From Brachynemurus nebulosus (Eukaryota; Arthropoda; Insecta; Neuroptera; Myrmeleontidae): a stretch of DNA of 64,000 nt. Location: positions 17,004,305 through 17,068,304 of the forward strand of contig JAPWDM010000006.1 in the NCBI GenBank assembly GCA_035578155.1, read 5' to 3'. A program made the position numbers and the translations under genes. Below are positions 24,421-36,044 of this stretch, in pieces. Every line of letters starts with the position of its first letter. The stretch's first letter is position 1. Below the pieces are notes generated by a model that was not told the origin of the DNA, ran no database searches, and saw only the letters and a program-made list of their open reading frames with translations.

Positions 24421-24488
24421 CTGCTATATACCGATCCACCGCAAAACCGCCCCTCATGCCGCCACCCGAGTCAGGCGAGTCAGTATGA
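24421..24488 (-). CDS. Candidate first coding exon (GC-rich island), unproven
   Basis: This 68-bp island is well above half GC in very AT-rich surroundings. On the minus strand it has an ATG in a strong start context (GGTGGCGGCATGA). The open segment MRGGFAVDRYIA then reaches GCAG followed by GTAAAA, a good splice donor at 24420-24417. No acceptor precedes it in frame, so only a first exon would fit. On the plus strand the same bases read as a proline-rich end, PPLMPPPESGESV then stop, so strand is undecided. No family recognised. Confidence 0.2.
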
Positions 24489-24719
24489 ATTATTTATATT
24501 GATTATTTGAAAATAAACTACATTCATATACGTATGTATTCGTACGCATGTGTGTGTGTCTGGTCTTGTGTTTGTATGTGTATATTCGTTGAGTATTAAG
24601 TAAGCTATATGTGTTTATACAATTTTTTTTTAAATTTCTTTTTTTTTTTGATTTTCCATATCGATTTTAAAGAGGATAGACAACAGATGAACACATTGCC
24701 CCTTAAATAAATCGAATAT

Positions 24720-24870
24720 GTCTTTTTTAGCGAATTGTCGAATCGAAAAATCAGCTGTTACAGCCACTGTCATGATGCGACTTGAGACCGGGACTATGAC
24801 AGAAATTTGTTTTGAGCTCCCTAGAAACCGAAAATCATATTCACTAAAATTTATAAATATTATTTTCGGT
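24720..24870 (+). repeat. Repeat R, 5' fragment
   Basis: Contains GCCACTGTCATGATGCGACT, GGGACTATGACAGAAATTTG and CACTAAAATTTATAAATATT like the other R copies, then stops at the junction with the piggyBac-like copy 2. Confidence 0.6.
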
Positions 24871-24884
24871 TTCTAGGGACAACT

Positions 24885-25720
24885 GGCAGTTCCCTGCCTA
24901 AAATTTCTGTTATCTAATCTATTTGTTATGATAAACACAGCAGACGTATCAATTTTGTTCATAGTTGCTGTCGTTTTGTTTATATTAAAAAAGTGCGCGT
25001 CAACTTGGCGACGATGTATGATTAACGTATGTTTTTTTAAAGATTTTGTACTTGACATATAAAAGTTTTCCTAACCTTTCTAAAATTTATTAAAGATATG
25101 GATATAATAATTAATTTATTCAATGATAATGATAATGGGAAGTATGATGACAGCTGTTTGACTTATGGAGACGACATAACACTGAAGTTTCAATATATTG
25201 AATTGAAAACCAAAGAATGCATTTCAAGCGACTTAATAAAAGATTAACAATTTCTTTTGTAGGAAAATATTTTAATTTTTATTATTTTTTGAGATCTTAT
25301 TCGAAAAATTATTAACAAATTTTCCAAAAATTTACAAATGTGCCTAATGAGGAAATAACTACATATCTACAGGAATATTTGTGACTGAGAAATTTCACTC
25401 AAGTTCACTAACTTATAATAGTTCATAAATTAATTATTTGAAAGACATGTCTTATGATACAATTGATGTAATTATCTATTTTTTTAATTTTTATATTGAA
25501 AATATGTTTTGATAAAAAGATTAAAAAAAAAATAAATATTTATTTTATTTTTCAAATTCAATTTTTTTAAATATTTTGTTCGCTTTTGTAGTATTGCTGT
25601 GTAGACAAACAATGTTTTTTGCAATTATAAACTCTAAAATTCTCCGTAAATGTCCATCCGTCAAATTGACGACGATGTATGATTAATATTTCTCGTAGAC
25701 CAACGTATGATTTTATAGGG
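24885..25720 (-). mobile_element. piggyBac-like MITE, copy 2, inverted and end-truncated
   Basis: On the minus strand it follows copy 1 (2844-3743) through most of its length. The outer end is intact: CGTATGATTTTATAGGG then TTAA at 25721-25724. The opposite end, which should carry the second CCCTAGAA, is missing at the junction with a repeat R fragment near 24875-24885. Two internal GACGATGTATGATTAA motifs are conserved. No coding capacity. Confidence 0.75.
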
Positions 25721-25724
25721 TTAA

Positions 25725-26318
25725 ATGCAATAAAATGATAAAATATAATAAAATGCGTCAAAAAAAGCAAAAAAAAAAAAAAAAAACATTTTGATTCATT
25801 TTCAGTGGCAAAATGTATTATGGTTATAATACATATCAATGCTTGCAAAACAATTAAATTACTAAAATTATCTCGAACACTCTCGTCATTCGCGTTAATT
25901 GAAATTTTTCATTTTATATTATAATAGATATTACTCCGTCGTTAGTGCTGTTCACCTAATGATAACTTATCATTACGAACATTAATTATTCAACGAACGT
26001 AAAAGCTTCAGAAATAAACGCTGCTGTCTGTGCCCGCCGTTCAGTTGTCACAAGAAGAATTACAATTAGAATTATTCTTTTATTTGCGAATCGTTAGAAA
26101 TATATAATAATAATAATTAAAACTTTTTAAGTAATCCAATAAAAAACATATTTAATCTAGTGTGTGTATTATTAGTCTTAATGTGAATTTTGCAAATAAT
26201 GAAGGACGTATGGGATTATATTTTATGGATGAGTATTTTGATTAATTCTAGTTTGCAATTTACGGCGTCACATCCTGCAAGAAATGATGAAAGTTTGAAT
26301 TACACGAGAATTAGTAAT
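25725..26318. other. AT-rich spacer, nothing recognised
   Basis: Poly-A run near 25769-25786. No coding frame. Confidence 0.5.
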
Positions 26319-26320
26319 TA

Positions 26321-26845
26321 CAGTTGATTCCTTTGTTGTGCGGTGGAGGGGACCGCATAAAAAAAATCGCACAAAAAAAAATATATATTTAAAAATATCA
26401 TAAATAGCTATAAAAAGTATAGTTCGATCCAGATTGTACAAAAAACATTTTTTATGCGGTTGGTCGAAAAAGCATCACTCAAAACGCTCGAAAGTTAGAA
26501 ATTTCCTTAGAAGTTGCTTCTATAAACAAGATAAAGCATTAATTTACACGTAGAAACATTTTATTTCAATATTTAATATTATGAAAATTTTGAAAAATAC
26601 ATCTGTAACAAGAATAAATGATGCAATCATTTATGTTCTTATGCAATGTGTTGATTAAATGCTTAATAGCAGTTAAAAAGTATTTTTATCAAAGAAAGTT
26701 ATTATAGTAATTGTTTAAGTTTCTTACTGTCTTGTGATTTTAATTCACATTATGCATTTTAATGGCCATTTTTTAAAAACCGCATAAAAAAAATCGCACA
26801 AAAAAAACCGCACAATAAGAGACCGCATAAAAAAGAGTTCAGCTG
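26321..26845 (+). mobile_element. pogo-like MITE (TGCGGT type), copy 1
   Basis: TA flanks both sides (26319-26320, 26846-26847). The left end CAGTTGATTCCTTTGTTGTG matches the right end on the minus strand, CAGCTGAACTCTTTTTTATG, each followed by CGGT. Subterminal words ACCGCATAAAAAAAATCGCA occur in pairs at both ends. The CAGTTGA-type end after TA resembles pogo/Tigger elements. A closely similar copy lies inverted at 62578-63094. No transposase frame. Confidence 0.8.
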
Positions 26846-27079
26846 TACAATGAAATCTCGGTCCTACGATTTGGATAAATACGAAAACTATTAAAAAAAA
26901 TTGGGGAAACTCGTCTATCCACACTGCTAACTTCCCATTATGGGTGCTCCTAAAGACTAGAGATTATTATGCAAGCCCCCTGCACCCCGCACAAAAAAAT
27001 ACGAGATGAAAAATAGTTTAAAAAATATTTTCCAATTTCGTTCTTTAGTATTGGTTTAGCTTTTAGTTAAATATAACTG

Positions 27080-27480
27080 CAAATTAACGAATTTCCAGAA
27101 ATCATGGTGAGATTTGAGTGCGGGATTGTGACAGTAATTTGTCTTGAGATTCCTAGATCTTGAGACATCATATTTTTATGAAATTTGAGGCGAAATTTAG
27201 AAGTGCGAAATCCTTGGATAAGTTCTTCAGCCAGATAGGTACGTGCGAGACACAGAGCACGGTTTGGACACTTCTTGCCAAAATTTACTGCAATTCAAAA
27301 GTTCCTCAATTTTTTTACACCGTCGAAAATGGTGGAAAAAATTAAATAAAATTGAGTTTTGAACCTGTATCTGAGCAAAACTAATTTTCCAGAAAAATTA
27401 AAAAAAGATCAATATTTTTTCACATCATCGTAAAGAGTGGAGAAGGTACAATTTTGAAGCATTATTCTATGTAAACTAGT
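27080..27480 (+). repeat. Repeat R, diverged 5' fragment
   Basis: Contains GTGCGGGATTGTGACAG, TGAGATTCCTAGA, TTCTTCAGCCAGATAGGTAC and, further on, CATCGTAAAGAGTGGAGAA, which parallel the 5' module elsewhere. No minisatellite units follow. Confidence 0.45.
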
Positions 27481-28166
27481 TTTTGACAGACATAAAAAAC
27501 AACTAATTTTAGTTTGTTTACATTTTCGCTGTATAGGTTTATACAGGATGTTAGAAAAAAAAAAGTTTAATAAACTAAAATACAGTCAGACTTCATTGCA
27601 GAGTTCATTTCAGATGGGGTGACCACAATTACCGTTGAATTTACATAAGAAAAGTGGTCAAGTTATTTGAAATGAAGAAGTCTCCTAATTGTACTTCAAA
27701 GATTGTTGATTGTCGGGAAGGGAAATCGCTGTGCTACGCAGAAGTCTGCGATAGAAGTAGGTACTTATAGTAACTACAAAACTCGTAAATCCGAAAAACT
27801 GATGAAAAACTACCAAGAGTATGTGGATTTTCTATAATGTACTGTATAAAAAATCATAGTTTAATATAAATTATAATTATTACTTCTATTGATTAATGAC
27901 AAGATTATTATTAAATAATATCTAAAATAAATATGTAATATTGTAATATTATTATAATTTTATTTATTTATAATATTCTGTGCTATTTCAAATATTTATA
28001 TTATTTTTATTCTTATTAAAATATAGTTATAACGATTAAAAGTACATTATTTATTTACATATATTCGTATTATACTATGATAATTGAAGTTAAAAGCATA
28101 ACGTGATTGTAACTTAATGCAAGCCACCGTACGTATGTATATCGTTTAATCACACGCAACACTTTT
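27481..28166. other. AT-rich spacer with a lone CAGTCAG terminus
   Basis: TACAGTCAGACTTCATTGCA near 27583 resembles a pogo/Tc1 end, but I find no matching second end. Otherwise AT-rich with no coding frame. Confidence 0.4.
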
Positions 28167-28681
28167 AGGCTACGGATACACGAGACACTTTTCGTGTGTA
28201 GAGTAGGTCTATAGATCAAATTAATGTCGGTGTGTATACAGCAACAGTGTATAAAAACACTGCGCACTTCTAGAGCTAGCGTAGAGTGTCAACACTTGCT
28301 TGACACTGACACTCGGTCTACCGGAAATGTCATGACACTGTTCTAGGCAACCAACTTTTTCCTGTGTAAACACCGCTTAGACACTCGCGTCGAGACACAC
28401 ACCAAAGTGTACCGGCATGTTGGAAATTTTTTGCTAGAGCAGAACGTAAGAACAACAAAGAAATTTTGTTGTTGTTTTAATTATTTGCAGTGTAAGATTT
28501 TGCTGTTGTTTTATTATTTGATTATTAAGTTTTCAATACATAATGTTAAGTTTTTAATAATAGCGTAATCGATTTTTTTTGACAAAGACAGTTGATTCAA
28601 TTGAGATACTACCTACAAGGTAATCCCAAATTGTGGGGCACATCCAAAACAATTTACCGAGGCAAGAGTTAAAAAATAAAC

Positions 28682-29029
28682 AATCCCACCAAAAAACATT
28701 TCATGTTAAAAATTTAACCAAGACTCGCAAATATTTTACTCTTAAAAGGTTATGAGATCCAATGTAGCCAAGCCCTAAATAAGCCCACATCATTGTCAAA
28801 TCAAATTATAAGGCTTGGCCGATTCCCGAAGCAATGGTAAATAGCCAGTGGTCAATAGCACAATAATCTGCTATGAGCTGTTAATGTTTGGTTTTATTTA
28901 CCATTTGATTTGACCATGATGTAAACTTATTTAGGGCTTGGCACTACATTAGATCTCATAACTTTTTAAGAGTAACATAGTTGCGAGTCTTGACTAAATT
29001 TTTAACATGAAATGTTTATTGGTGGGATT
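28682..29029. mobile_element. Foldback MITE with about 125-bp arms
   Basis: Left arm AATCCCACCAAAAAACATTT, then CATGTTAAAAATTTA, ACTCGCAA, ACTCTTAAAAGGTTATGAGA, CCAAGCCCTAAATAAG and GGTCAAATCAAAT-like words. The right arm repeats all of these in reverse complement, ending GGTGGGATT at about 29029. The loop is roughly 90 bp. Nested inside 28167-30040. Confidence 0.75.
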
Positions 29030-29379
29030 TCAGTTCTTTTTGTAAGTTATTCGTGTAAGTTATCAGATAGGCCAGGTAAATTGCTGTCATTAAACGAATA
29101 ATCGGATAAGACATTTTTTGACATCTTAAAGTGTCAAATATTTTCAAAGATTTTTAAAAATCGCCAATTTTCCTCATAGTAGTAAAAAATGTAAATAATT
29201 TTTTCCTAGTTACAAATACAAACAATAAACGAAGAGCCATTTGATTTGATTTTTGAAATTTTTTTTATTTATCTATAAGTATACCTACAATATATTTTAT
29301 TATTTATAAGAAGCTAAAGAGGGAAAATCACATATTTGTTAATTTTTTCGTTAATTGTGTGCTAAACCCAGTCTACATA

Positions 29380-29700
29380 CCAAATTTCAACTTCCTAAGA
29401 CTTCAGGAAGTACTCTACAATTTTGAAGATCATCAGTGAGTGAGTGAGTGACGAATTTAATGAAATTTACATATTAATAGAAACGAAAGCAATAGAGCTA
29501 TAATTTTGGTATATTTCATTAGGCTGGTGACTACATTCTACCCTGACAATTTGAACTCTTAAGTATTATCCAGACCGAAGTTATCAGGGTCTAAAAATAG
29601 GCTGAATTGCTTCGAGAAAAGATACAGCAGTGTCCTGTTTGTTTTTTTTCGTTTTGCTTCGTCTTGGCGGGGGCACTGCCGTGCCCCCAGATCGGCTATT
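29380..29700 (+). repeat. Retroposon-tail-like block with GGGGGCAC hairpin
   Basis: Holds CATACCAAATTTCAACTTCC, then CATCAGTGAGTGAGTGAGTG, a wording common to 3' tails of insect non-LTR elements. Near 29670 is a perfect hairpin GGGGGCACTGCCGTGCCCCC. No frame. Confidence 0.4.
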
Positions 29701-30380
29701 ATGAGAATACCAAACCATTTCGATGTAATTACAGCTGAAATAAACTACAAATTACATAATTTTACAATGTTTCTCGAAATGGTTATCGAATTGGGACAGT
29801 GTTGGTGTCTAATGAGGCATCTGACATTGCTCTATTCACCGTGTGTGACACTACCGTGTAAACAATCGCAGATATTTGCTAGTGAAGTCTAGCAACTCGA
29901 GTGTATACAACTGCTCTAGCCTGATCTAGACACCTCCCCTAGACTACAAAGTTACTTGAATGTGTAAACACTGCACACAATAATGTTAGACTAATCTAGA
30001 TAAAAGTGTCGTCATTTTGGTATCTCGTGTATCCTTAGCTTGACACACACACAGAGACACACACACTCATACACAGACATGCCTTCTTTCGTGTACGTGT
30101 TTGTTGGGTTAAAAGACAAATGTGTTATTTTGATTTATATATTTCTTTGAAAAAATTAAGAAAATATTTCTGGATTGAACGTGATAGTTGTGATAACATA
30201 CATGAAAAAAAAACATATTATTTAGTTTTAAATTGTAGTTTCCACTTTTGTAATTAGTGGGTCTTTCCACTTTTGTAATTAGTGAGGTCGGGTCGCGTAT
30301 TTCCGTTTACGTGTTTAACAAGAGACATTGTTTCCTCGAAACCTGCACAGTTTTGTAACGCTAGGCTCTTCTTCCAAGCC

Positions 30381-30716
30381 AGCCCGGATCTAAGGGGGGG
30401 GGGCGTCAGTTTCAAAGGGCTCCAAAATCATACTAGCCCTTAACCGGTAAGGTGAATTTTTATAATACTCATTTGAATTGTGCCTTTCAATACGTGTCCC
30501 TTTCATACCATTTGTCCCCTGCTAAGGTTACGGGGGTTATATTTCAAAAGTAGTAAGGTTACAACGGTTATGTACCAAATGTAGTAAGGTCACTGCGGTT
30601 CTATGGCAAAAACAGTATAATCACAACAATTCTGTACCAAAAATAGTAAGTTCACAAGAGTTCTTGAAAAGTAATAAGGTTACGGGATTGTTTAAGTCCA
30701 GATTGAGATCTGGGCT
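30381..30716. mobile_element. hAT-like MITE (CAGCCCGGATCT ends) with 31-bp minisatellite
   Basis: Left end CAGCCCGGATCTAAGG; right end on the minus strand CAGCCCAGATCTCAATC. A G10 run at 30394-30403 follows the left end. The interior includes a block also found inverted at about 50585-50645 (tGAAAGGGACA words) and a roughly 31-bp tandem at 30518-30690. No clear 8-bp duplication, so hAT is a suggestion. Confidence 0.5.
30518..30690 (+). repeat. 31-bp minisatellite, about 6 diverged units
   Basis: Units of the form GTAGTAAGGTTACAACGGTT followed by ATGTACCAAAT recur at about 31-bp steps with increasing divergence. Confidence 0.75.
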
Positions 30717-30718
30717 GA

Positions 30719-30936
30719 TGTCAGCGCCCGCTCTAGCGTTTACGCCGCCCCGGGCAAAAAGGAAAAATTCCGCCCCGCCGTGAAACCGGCGACCCTTTTT
30801 TTTTTGGTCGTCAGCTGTAAAAATACCGCCCTTTTTTCTTTTTTTACATAACCGGTGACATTTTTTTGATCGTCAGTTATAAAATTGCGGCCCCGGACAA
30901 ATGCCCGGGTTGCCCCCTTCCTGGAGCGGACCCTGC
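30719..30936. mobile_element. GC-rich hAT-like MITE (CGCCCGCTC ends)
   Basis: Left end AGCGCCCGCTCTAGCG; right end on the minus strand CAGGGTCCGCTCCAGGAA. Flanks CTGATGTC and CTGGTGTT are alike at 6 of 8 positions, a possible 8-bp duplication. The interior repeats a TCGTCAG(C/T)TxTAAAA word and CCGGxGAC. It lies end to end with the preceding MITE. Confidence 0.45.
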
Positions 30937-30982
30937 TGGTGTTTAAGAATTGAATTACTGAAGGATTGAATTTCCAATATAT

Positions 30983-31395
30983 CAAGGTTCCTTATCAACA
31001 CTCATTGTGTTGCATTTTATTAAATACATTAAAAATGTCCCTCGTATCGTATTTATATAATTATTTTAATACTCAAATTTTATAATTTTTAACAATTTTA
31101 CTTTTGTTTTTTACACTCATGACATAACAGTTTTTATTTCTAATTTTTTATCAATTTTGATTTCATGTGTAATCTTTTTGTGTTTTAATTATGACAATCT
31201 GAACACATGTAAGTACCAAATTTTGTATATATTAATTTCTAATTTTCTTATATTGTGTATTTAGTTTTTTAAAAGGAAAATTCTTGTCTGATGATGAAAA
31301 TTCAATGTTTTCGAAACGTCGTAAATAAATACTTATTTTATATCGTTAACTGTTGGTGATTTTTCTCCAAAACCTTATCCTTCAATATATCTAAA
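30983..31395 (+). mobile_element. Penelope-like element 3' tail, copy 2
   Basis: Matches 4810-5250: CACTCATTGTGTTGC, ACATTAAAAATGT, the block TGATGATGAAAATTCAATGT then TTTCGAAACGTCGTAAATAA, and TTGGTGATTTTTCTCCAAAA near its end. The coding part is missing, so this is a severely 5'-truncated copy. Confidence 0.6.
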
Positions 31396-32919
31396 TTAAT
31401 TGAAAAATTCATAATTTTTTTAAAAGTAAAACACAATCGTAGGAATTTTCCAAAAAATGTTTATAGAAATCAATTTTTGAAAATGAAATATCAACACTGA
31501 CGATTCCCGCTTATAAATAAACAAATAAATAACGTATAATAATATATATTATTAATATACCGCATTCTGTGAGTTATAATTGAAAATGTGGAATTAACAT
31601 AAAAAAATTATTTCCCCCGGTAATGTACATATATAAACTTCAACCATTTTGAATTCATTACTTCATTAGAATCCATAATAAGCCAGCAAAAAATGAAAAA
31701 AAAATATATATGAACGTGTATAATATTCATTTCATTATATTTACAGTACTTAATATAGAAAAAGTCATTTTATGAGAATAAAATTAGTACCGGTAAGCCT
31801 GCAATAACACACGATTTTTGAAATTCACTGACAATGAGTTGTTTTTTTTTTTGTGGGCACGAATAAACCGTGTTGTAGCCAAGTTACCTGTATTCATTTA
31901 AATATTCAAAAGGTAGAAATTATATTTTTAATACAAATATTTTTATTTCATTTTAATTTTTAATTAAATGAGATAGATATACCTATTTGCGATTGCTGTG
32001 AAAATTTTCTGCTAACAAAAAAGTTCTACCGGGAAATTATCGTAATTTATGTATATCTATTTGCAAATAAATATTTTACGGATGTTTATACAAGCGAATA
32101 TTTATTTAATATTTCATAAGTTAATAATAAACAAATTTTAATGGTGGTAAATTTTTTTTGTATTTGTCTATTGAATTAATCCGAAATGACCCACTGGTAT
32201 ACTATTTTAATTTAAACTTTACTATAGCTAATAAACTTTGTATGAAATTGTTGACATCGTAAGACGTGGTGTATGAGCTAACAAAGTTTCACTTGACGTC
32301 TTACAAAGGAAAAAGCTCTAACAAAAGAGAAATCAATATCTATTTTGTTTTATTGATAAAAAAAGACAAACGGCAGAGAGTGTTGGACTTTTCTAAATTT
32401 AAACTAGTTTATTGTAGTTATGAACGTATGTAATTATATTATTTTAGAAATAGGGTAGATATTTTACTTTATGTCCTTTTTATACATAAGTAATATATGT
32501 AGTACCGAACTTGGCATGCATTTGTATTGAAATATTACTATGTTCTACCAACTAAAATGTTTCCATAAAAATATATGTTATAGAGTACTAAGAGATATAT
32601 TATTGAACAAAAAATGATGGGTGTCGCTAACACGTAAGTGGAAAAAAAAATTTACTTAAATTTAAAAATTTAAAAAAATTAGAATAAAAAAATATAACGT
32701 TAATTTTTTTTTATTATTTTGCCTAAGGTGGGTACACAATAATATATTAAACTCAAATAAATCGGCATAGTAATTTCGTCAAAAAAAAAAAAATTTTTTT
32801 TAAATTTTTTTCTCTTTGCGTATTCATAAACTATTAGCCTAGGAGGGTTGATATTTGGCAGGAATGTATCTGGGGCTAAGAAGTATTATTTCCTATAAAA
32901 ACGATCAATTTTGCGTCAA
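31396..32919. other. AT-rich stretch, nothing recognised
   Basis: No coding frame. A block at 32240-32310 (TATGAAATTGTTGACATCGT then AAGACGTGGTGTATG) has cousins near 11710 and 63811, suggesting a further low-copy repeat. Poly-A/T runs near 32780-32805. Confidence 0.5.
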
Positions 32920-33515
32920 GAGCCGTTTTCTCTATCTTACCCGGCTATGCCCTTTGGTGAAGAGATCCAAAGTCCGAAACCCATGGATAGCTAGACACGT
33001 CCGATTTTAAAAGCTAAAATTTTGATCGTATTTCGTCATTTCTGATGTCTTTTCTTTGCAAAAATTGTGCCAGAAGTCCAAAAGATTTTTTTGAATTTTT
33101 TGAAAATCTTTACGAAAAATGCTTCAACTTCTTTTGTCAATACAATAACAATATTTATATCTGTTTCCATTTTTCAAAATAAATGTTATCTAACTTTTCA
33201 AGAACACGTCACTACCGATTTTGAAATTTTTATTATTATTAGCTACGTTGTTTTAGATGGAAATAGGTTATGTTTATGTAATATGAGGTTCGCTATAGAG
33301 TCCTGGGGTTCTAAAAGCGTCAAAAATAAACTACCCAATCGATTTTGAAAATTTTGGACCGATAAAAATCTAAACTATTTTAAACGGATACAAGCTATAT
33401 TATATGAGATCCGCTAGGGTATTGGGGACCCAAAAGTCCAAAAATTGCTTATCCCAAAAGTCTAGTCTTTGAAAATTCGCTATGTTATATTGCGACATGG
33501 GTAGGTACTTTATTA
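32920..33515 (+). repeat. Repeat R, copy with about 3 minisatellite units
   Basis: Starts in the AGCTAGACACGTCCGATT block of the 5' module and runs through about three diverged 120-bp units (ACCGATTTTGAAATTTT, AAAGCGTCAAAAATAAACTA, ATGAGATCCGCTAGGGTATT). It ends in ATTCGCTATGTTATATTGCG, a decayed 3' module. Confidence 0.6.
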
Positions 33516-35011
<1,496 letters not shown>

Positions 35012-35074
35012 AAAGAATATTGAAGAACTCTCAGTCTCCTGGTCTCAAAGTCAAACGCATCCTCTCTTTAATGT

Positions 35075-35210
35075 GAGACGCAGTTATATTTTTAATTTGA
35101 AATGTTATCGAGTGCCTGAGAAACATTCAGGCACACATTTTGAATGGCGAACTTTTGTTCATCCATTAATAATGTTTCACAGGCACTCGATAATATTTGA
35201 AATTAAAAAT
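35075..35210. repeat. 36-bp-arm hairpin with CGAGTGCCTG
   Basis: TTAATTTGAAATGTTATCGA then GTGCCTGAGAAACATT pairs with the opposed AATGTTTCACAGGCACTCGA then TAATATTTGAAATTAA, with few mismatches. The word TTATCGAGTGCxTG also occurs in the two tandem tRNA-like units at 43.1-43.7 kb, whose body this hairpin resembles. Confidence 0.7.
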
Positions 35211-35293
35211 TATTACTACTCTTAAGGAAAATATTATCACGTATTTGACTACCATCACATAAGGAACACATGTGCAAAGAGTTGTCGAATATA

Positions 35294-35589
35294 CAGTAAA
35301 AGCTCCCTAATATGAACAAGCATGTCCAGGACCATTCTACTAGTCTTGACATTCCCACTATTTACTACCCCTATGCACACTGAATGCGCAACATACGCAA
35401 TTTAAATCTAAAAAAAGAGATAGGTAGAGAAGTATACCAAATATACGCTATACGCGTCATTAATTACGCATTTAATTGGTTACGGAAGAATCATGGTGGG
35501 AGAAAATATTGTCAAGAGTAGAGAATTTATCCAGTCAAGATTAGAGAGACGGCAAGTTTATGGAGCGCAAGTTTACGGAGCTTCTACTG
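35294..35589. mobile_element. pogo/Tc1-like MITE, 296 bp
   Basis: TA on both sides (35292-35293, 35590-35591). Left end CAGTAAAAGCTCCCTAATAT; right end on the minus strand CAGTAGAAGCTCCGTAAACT. Both flanks and ends are intact, so it is among the cleaner copies. No coding frame. Confidence 0.8.
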
Positions 35590-35920
35590 TATTTATCTAT
35601 TCTTCTATCAATATAATTTGATCGGACTACATCTGTGACACACTGCACGTGTCACATATATAATAATGTGACATCATTCGGTTGTATTGCCTTTTTTTTT
35701 GTGTAATACACAAACACATATACGCACATATGCGTAAATAACACTTGAATCGTATCAATAGAAACATTATGATGTCAAAACTGATGGAAATAATCTTTAA
35801 AGGTTGAATTTTAAAGAAAAGAAGCAGTTGCCGTTGTTGGTGTGTTATAGTCGTTATTTTATATGCTACAATTTTCCTCCACGCCATGTCGTAACGGAAA
35901 ATTGAACGTGTACGATTTTT

Positions 35921-36040
35921 ATGAATATTGACACGAGTGAGAAAAAAGAATCGTCAGCACGCGCTGAAGAGAGTGCACAGAACATGGAATTGGACGTGTT
36001 GTCGGTGAAAGACATCAACGCCGAGAGGCGTGTCTTTTAA
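35921..36040 (+). CDS. Small open frame of 39 codons, possible exon or chance
   Basis: ATG at 35921 to TAA at 36038-36040. The product is hydrophilic and acidic, with stretches SEKKESSARAEESAQNMELD and VLSVKDINAERR, quite unlike the F/I/K-rich noise around it; base composition is near half GC against the AT-rich background. No domain is recognised. A possible splice donor (TCG followed by GTGAAA near 36003-36005) would end an exon inside it. It directly precedes a copy of repeat R. Unproven. Confidence 0.25.
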   Translation: MNIDTSEKKESSARAEESAQNMELDVLSVKDINAERRVF

Positions 36041-36044
36041 GTGA

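Larger units (their letters stand above)
28167..30040. mobile_element. TIR element (GGATACACGAGA ends) with word arrays
   Basis: The left end AGGCTACGGATACACGAGAC is matched by the right end on the minus strand, AAGCTAAGGATACACGAGAT. Both subterminal regions are dense in GTGTAAACA, GACACT and TCTAGAC words in both orientations. The interior (about 28590-29700) is AT-rich and contains a nested foldback element. No recognised protein. Target duplication unclear. Confidence 0.6.

Noticed and set aside
27583..27840. pogo-like element starting TACAGTCAGACTTC
   Set aside because: No matching inverted second end was found.
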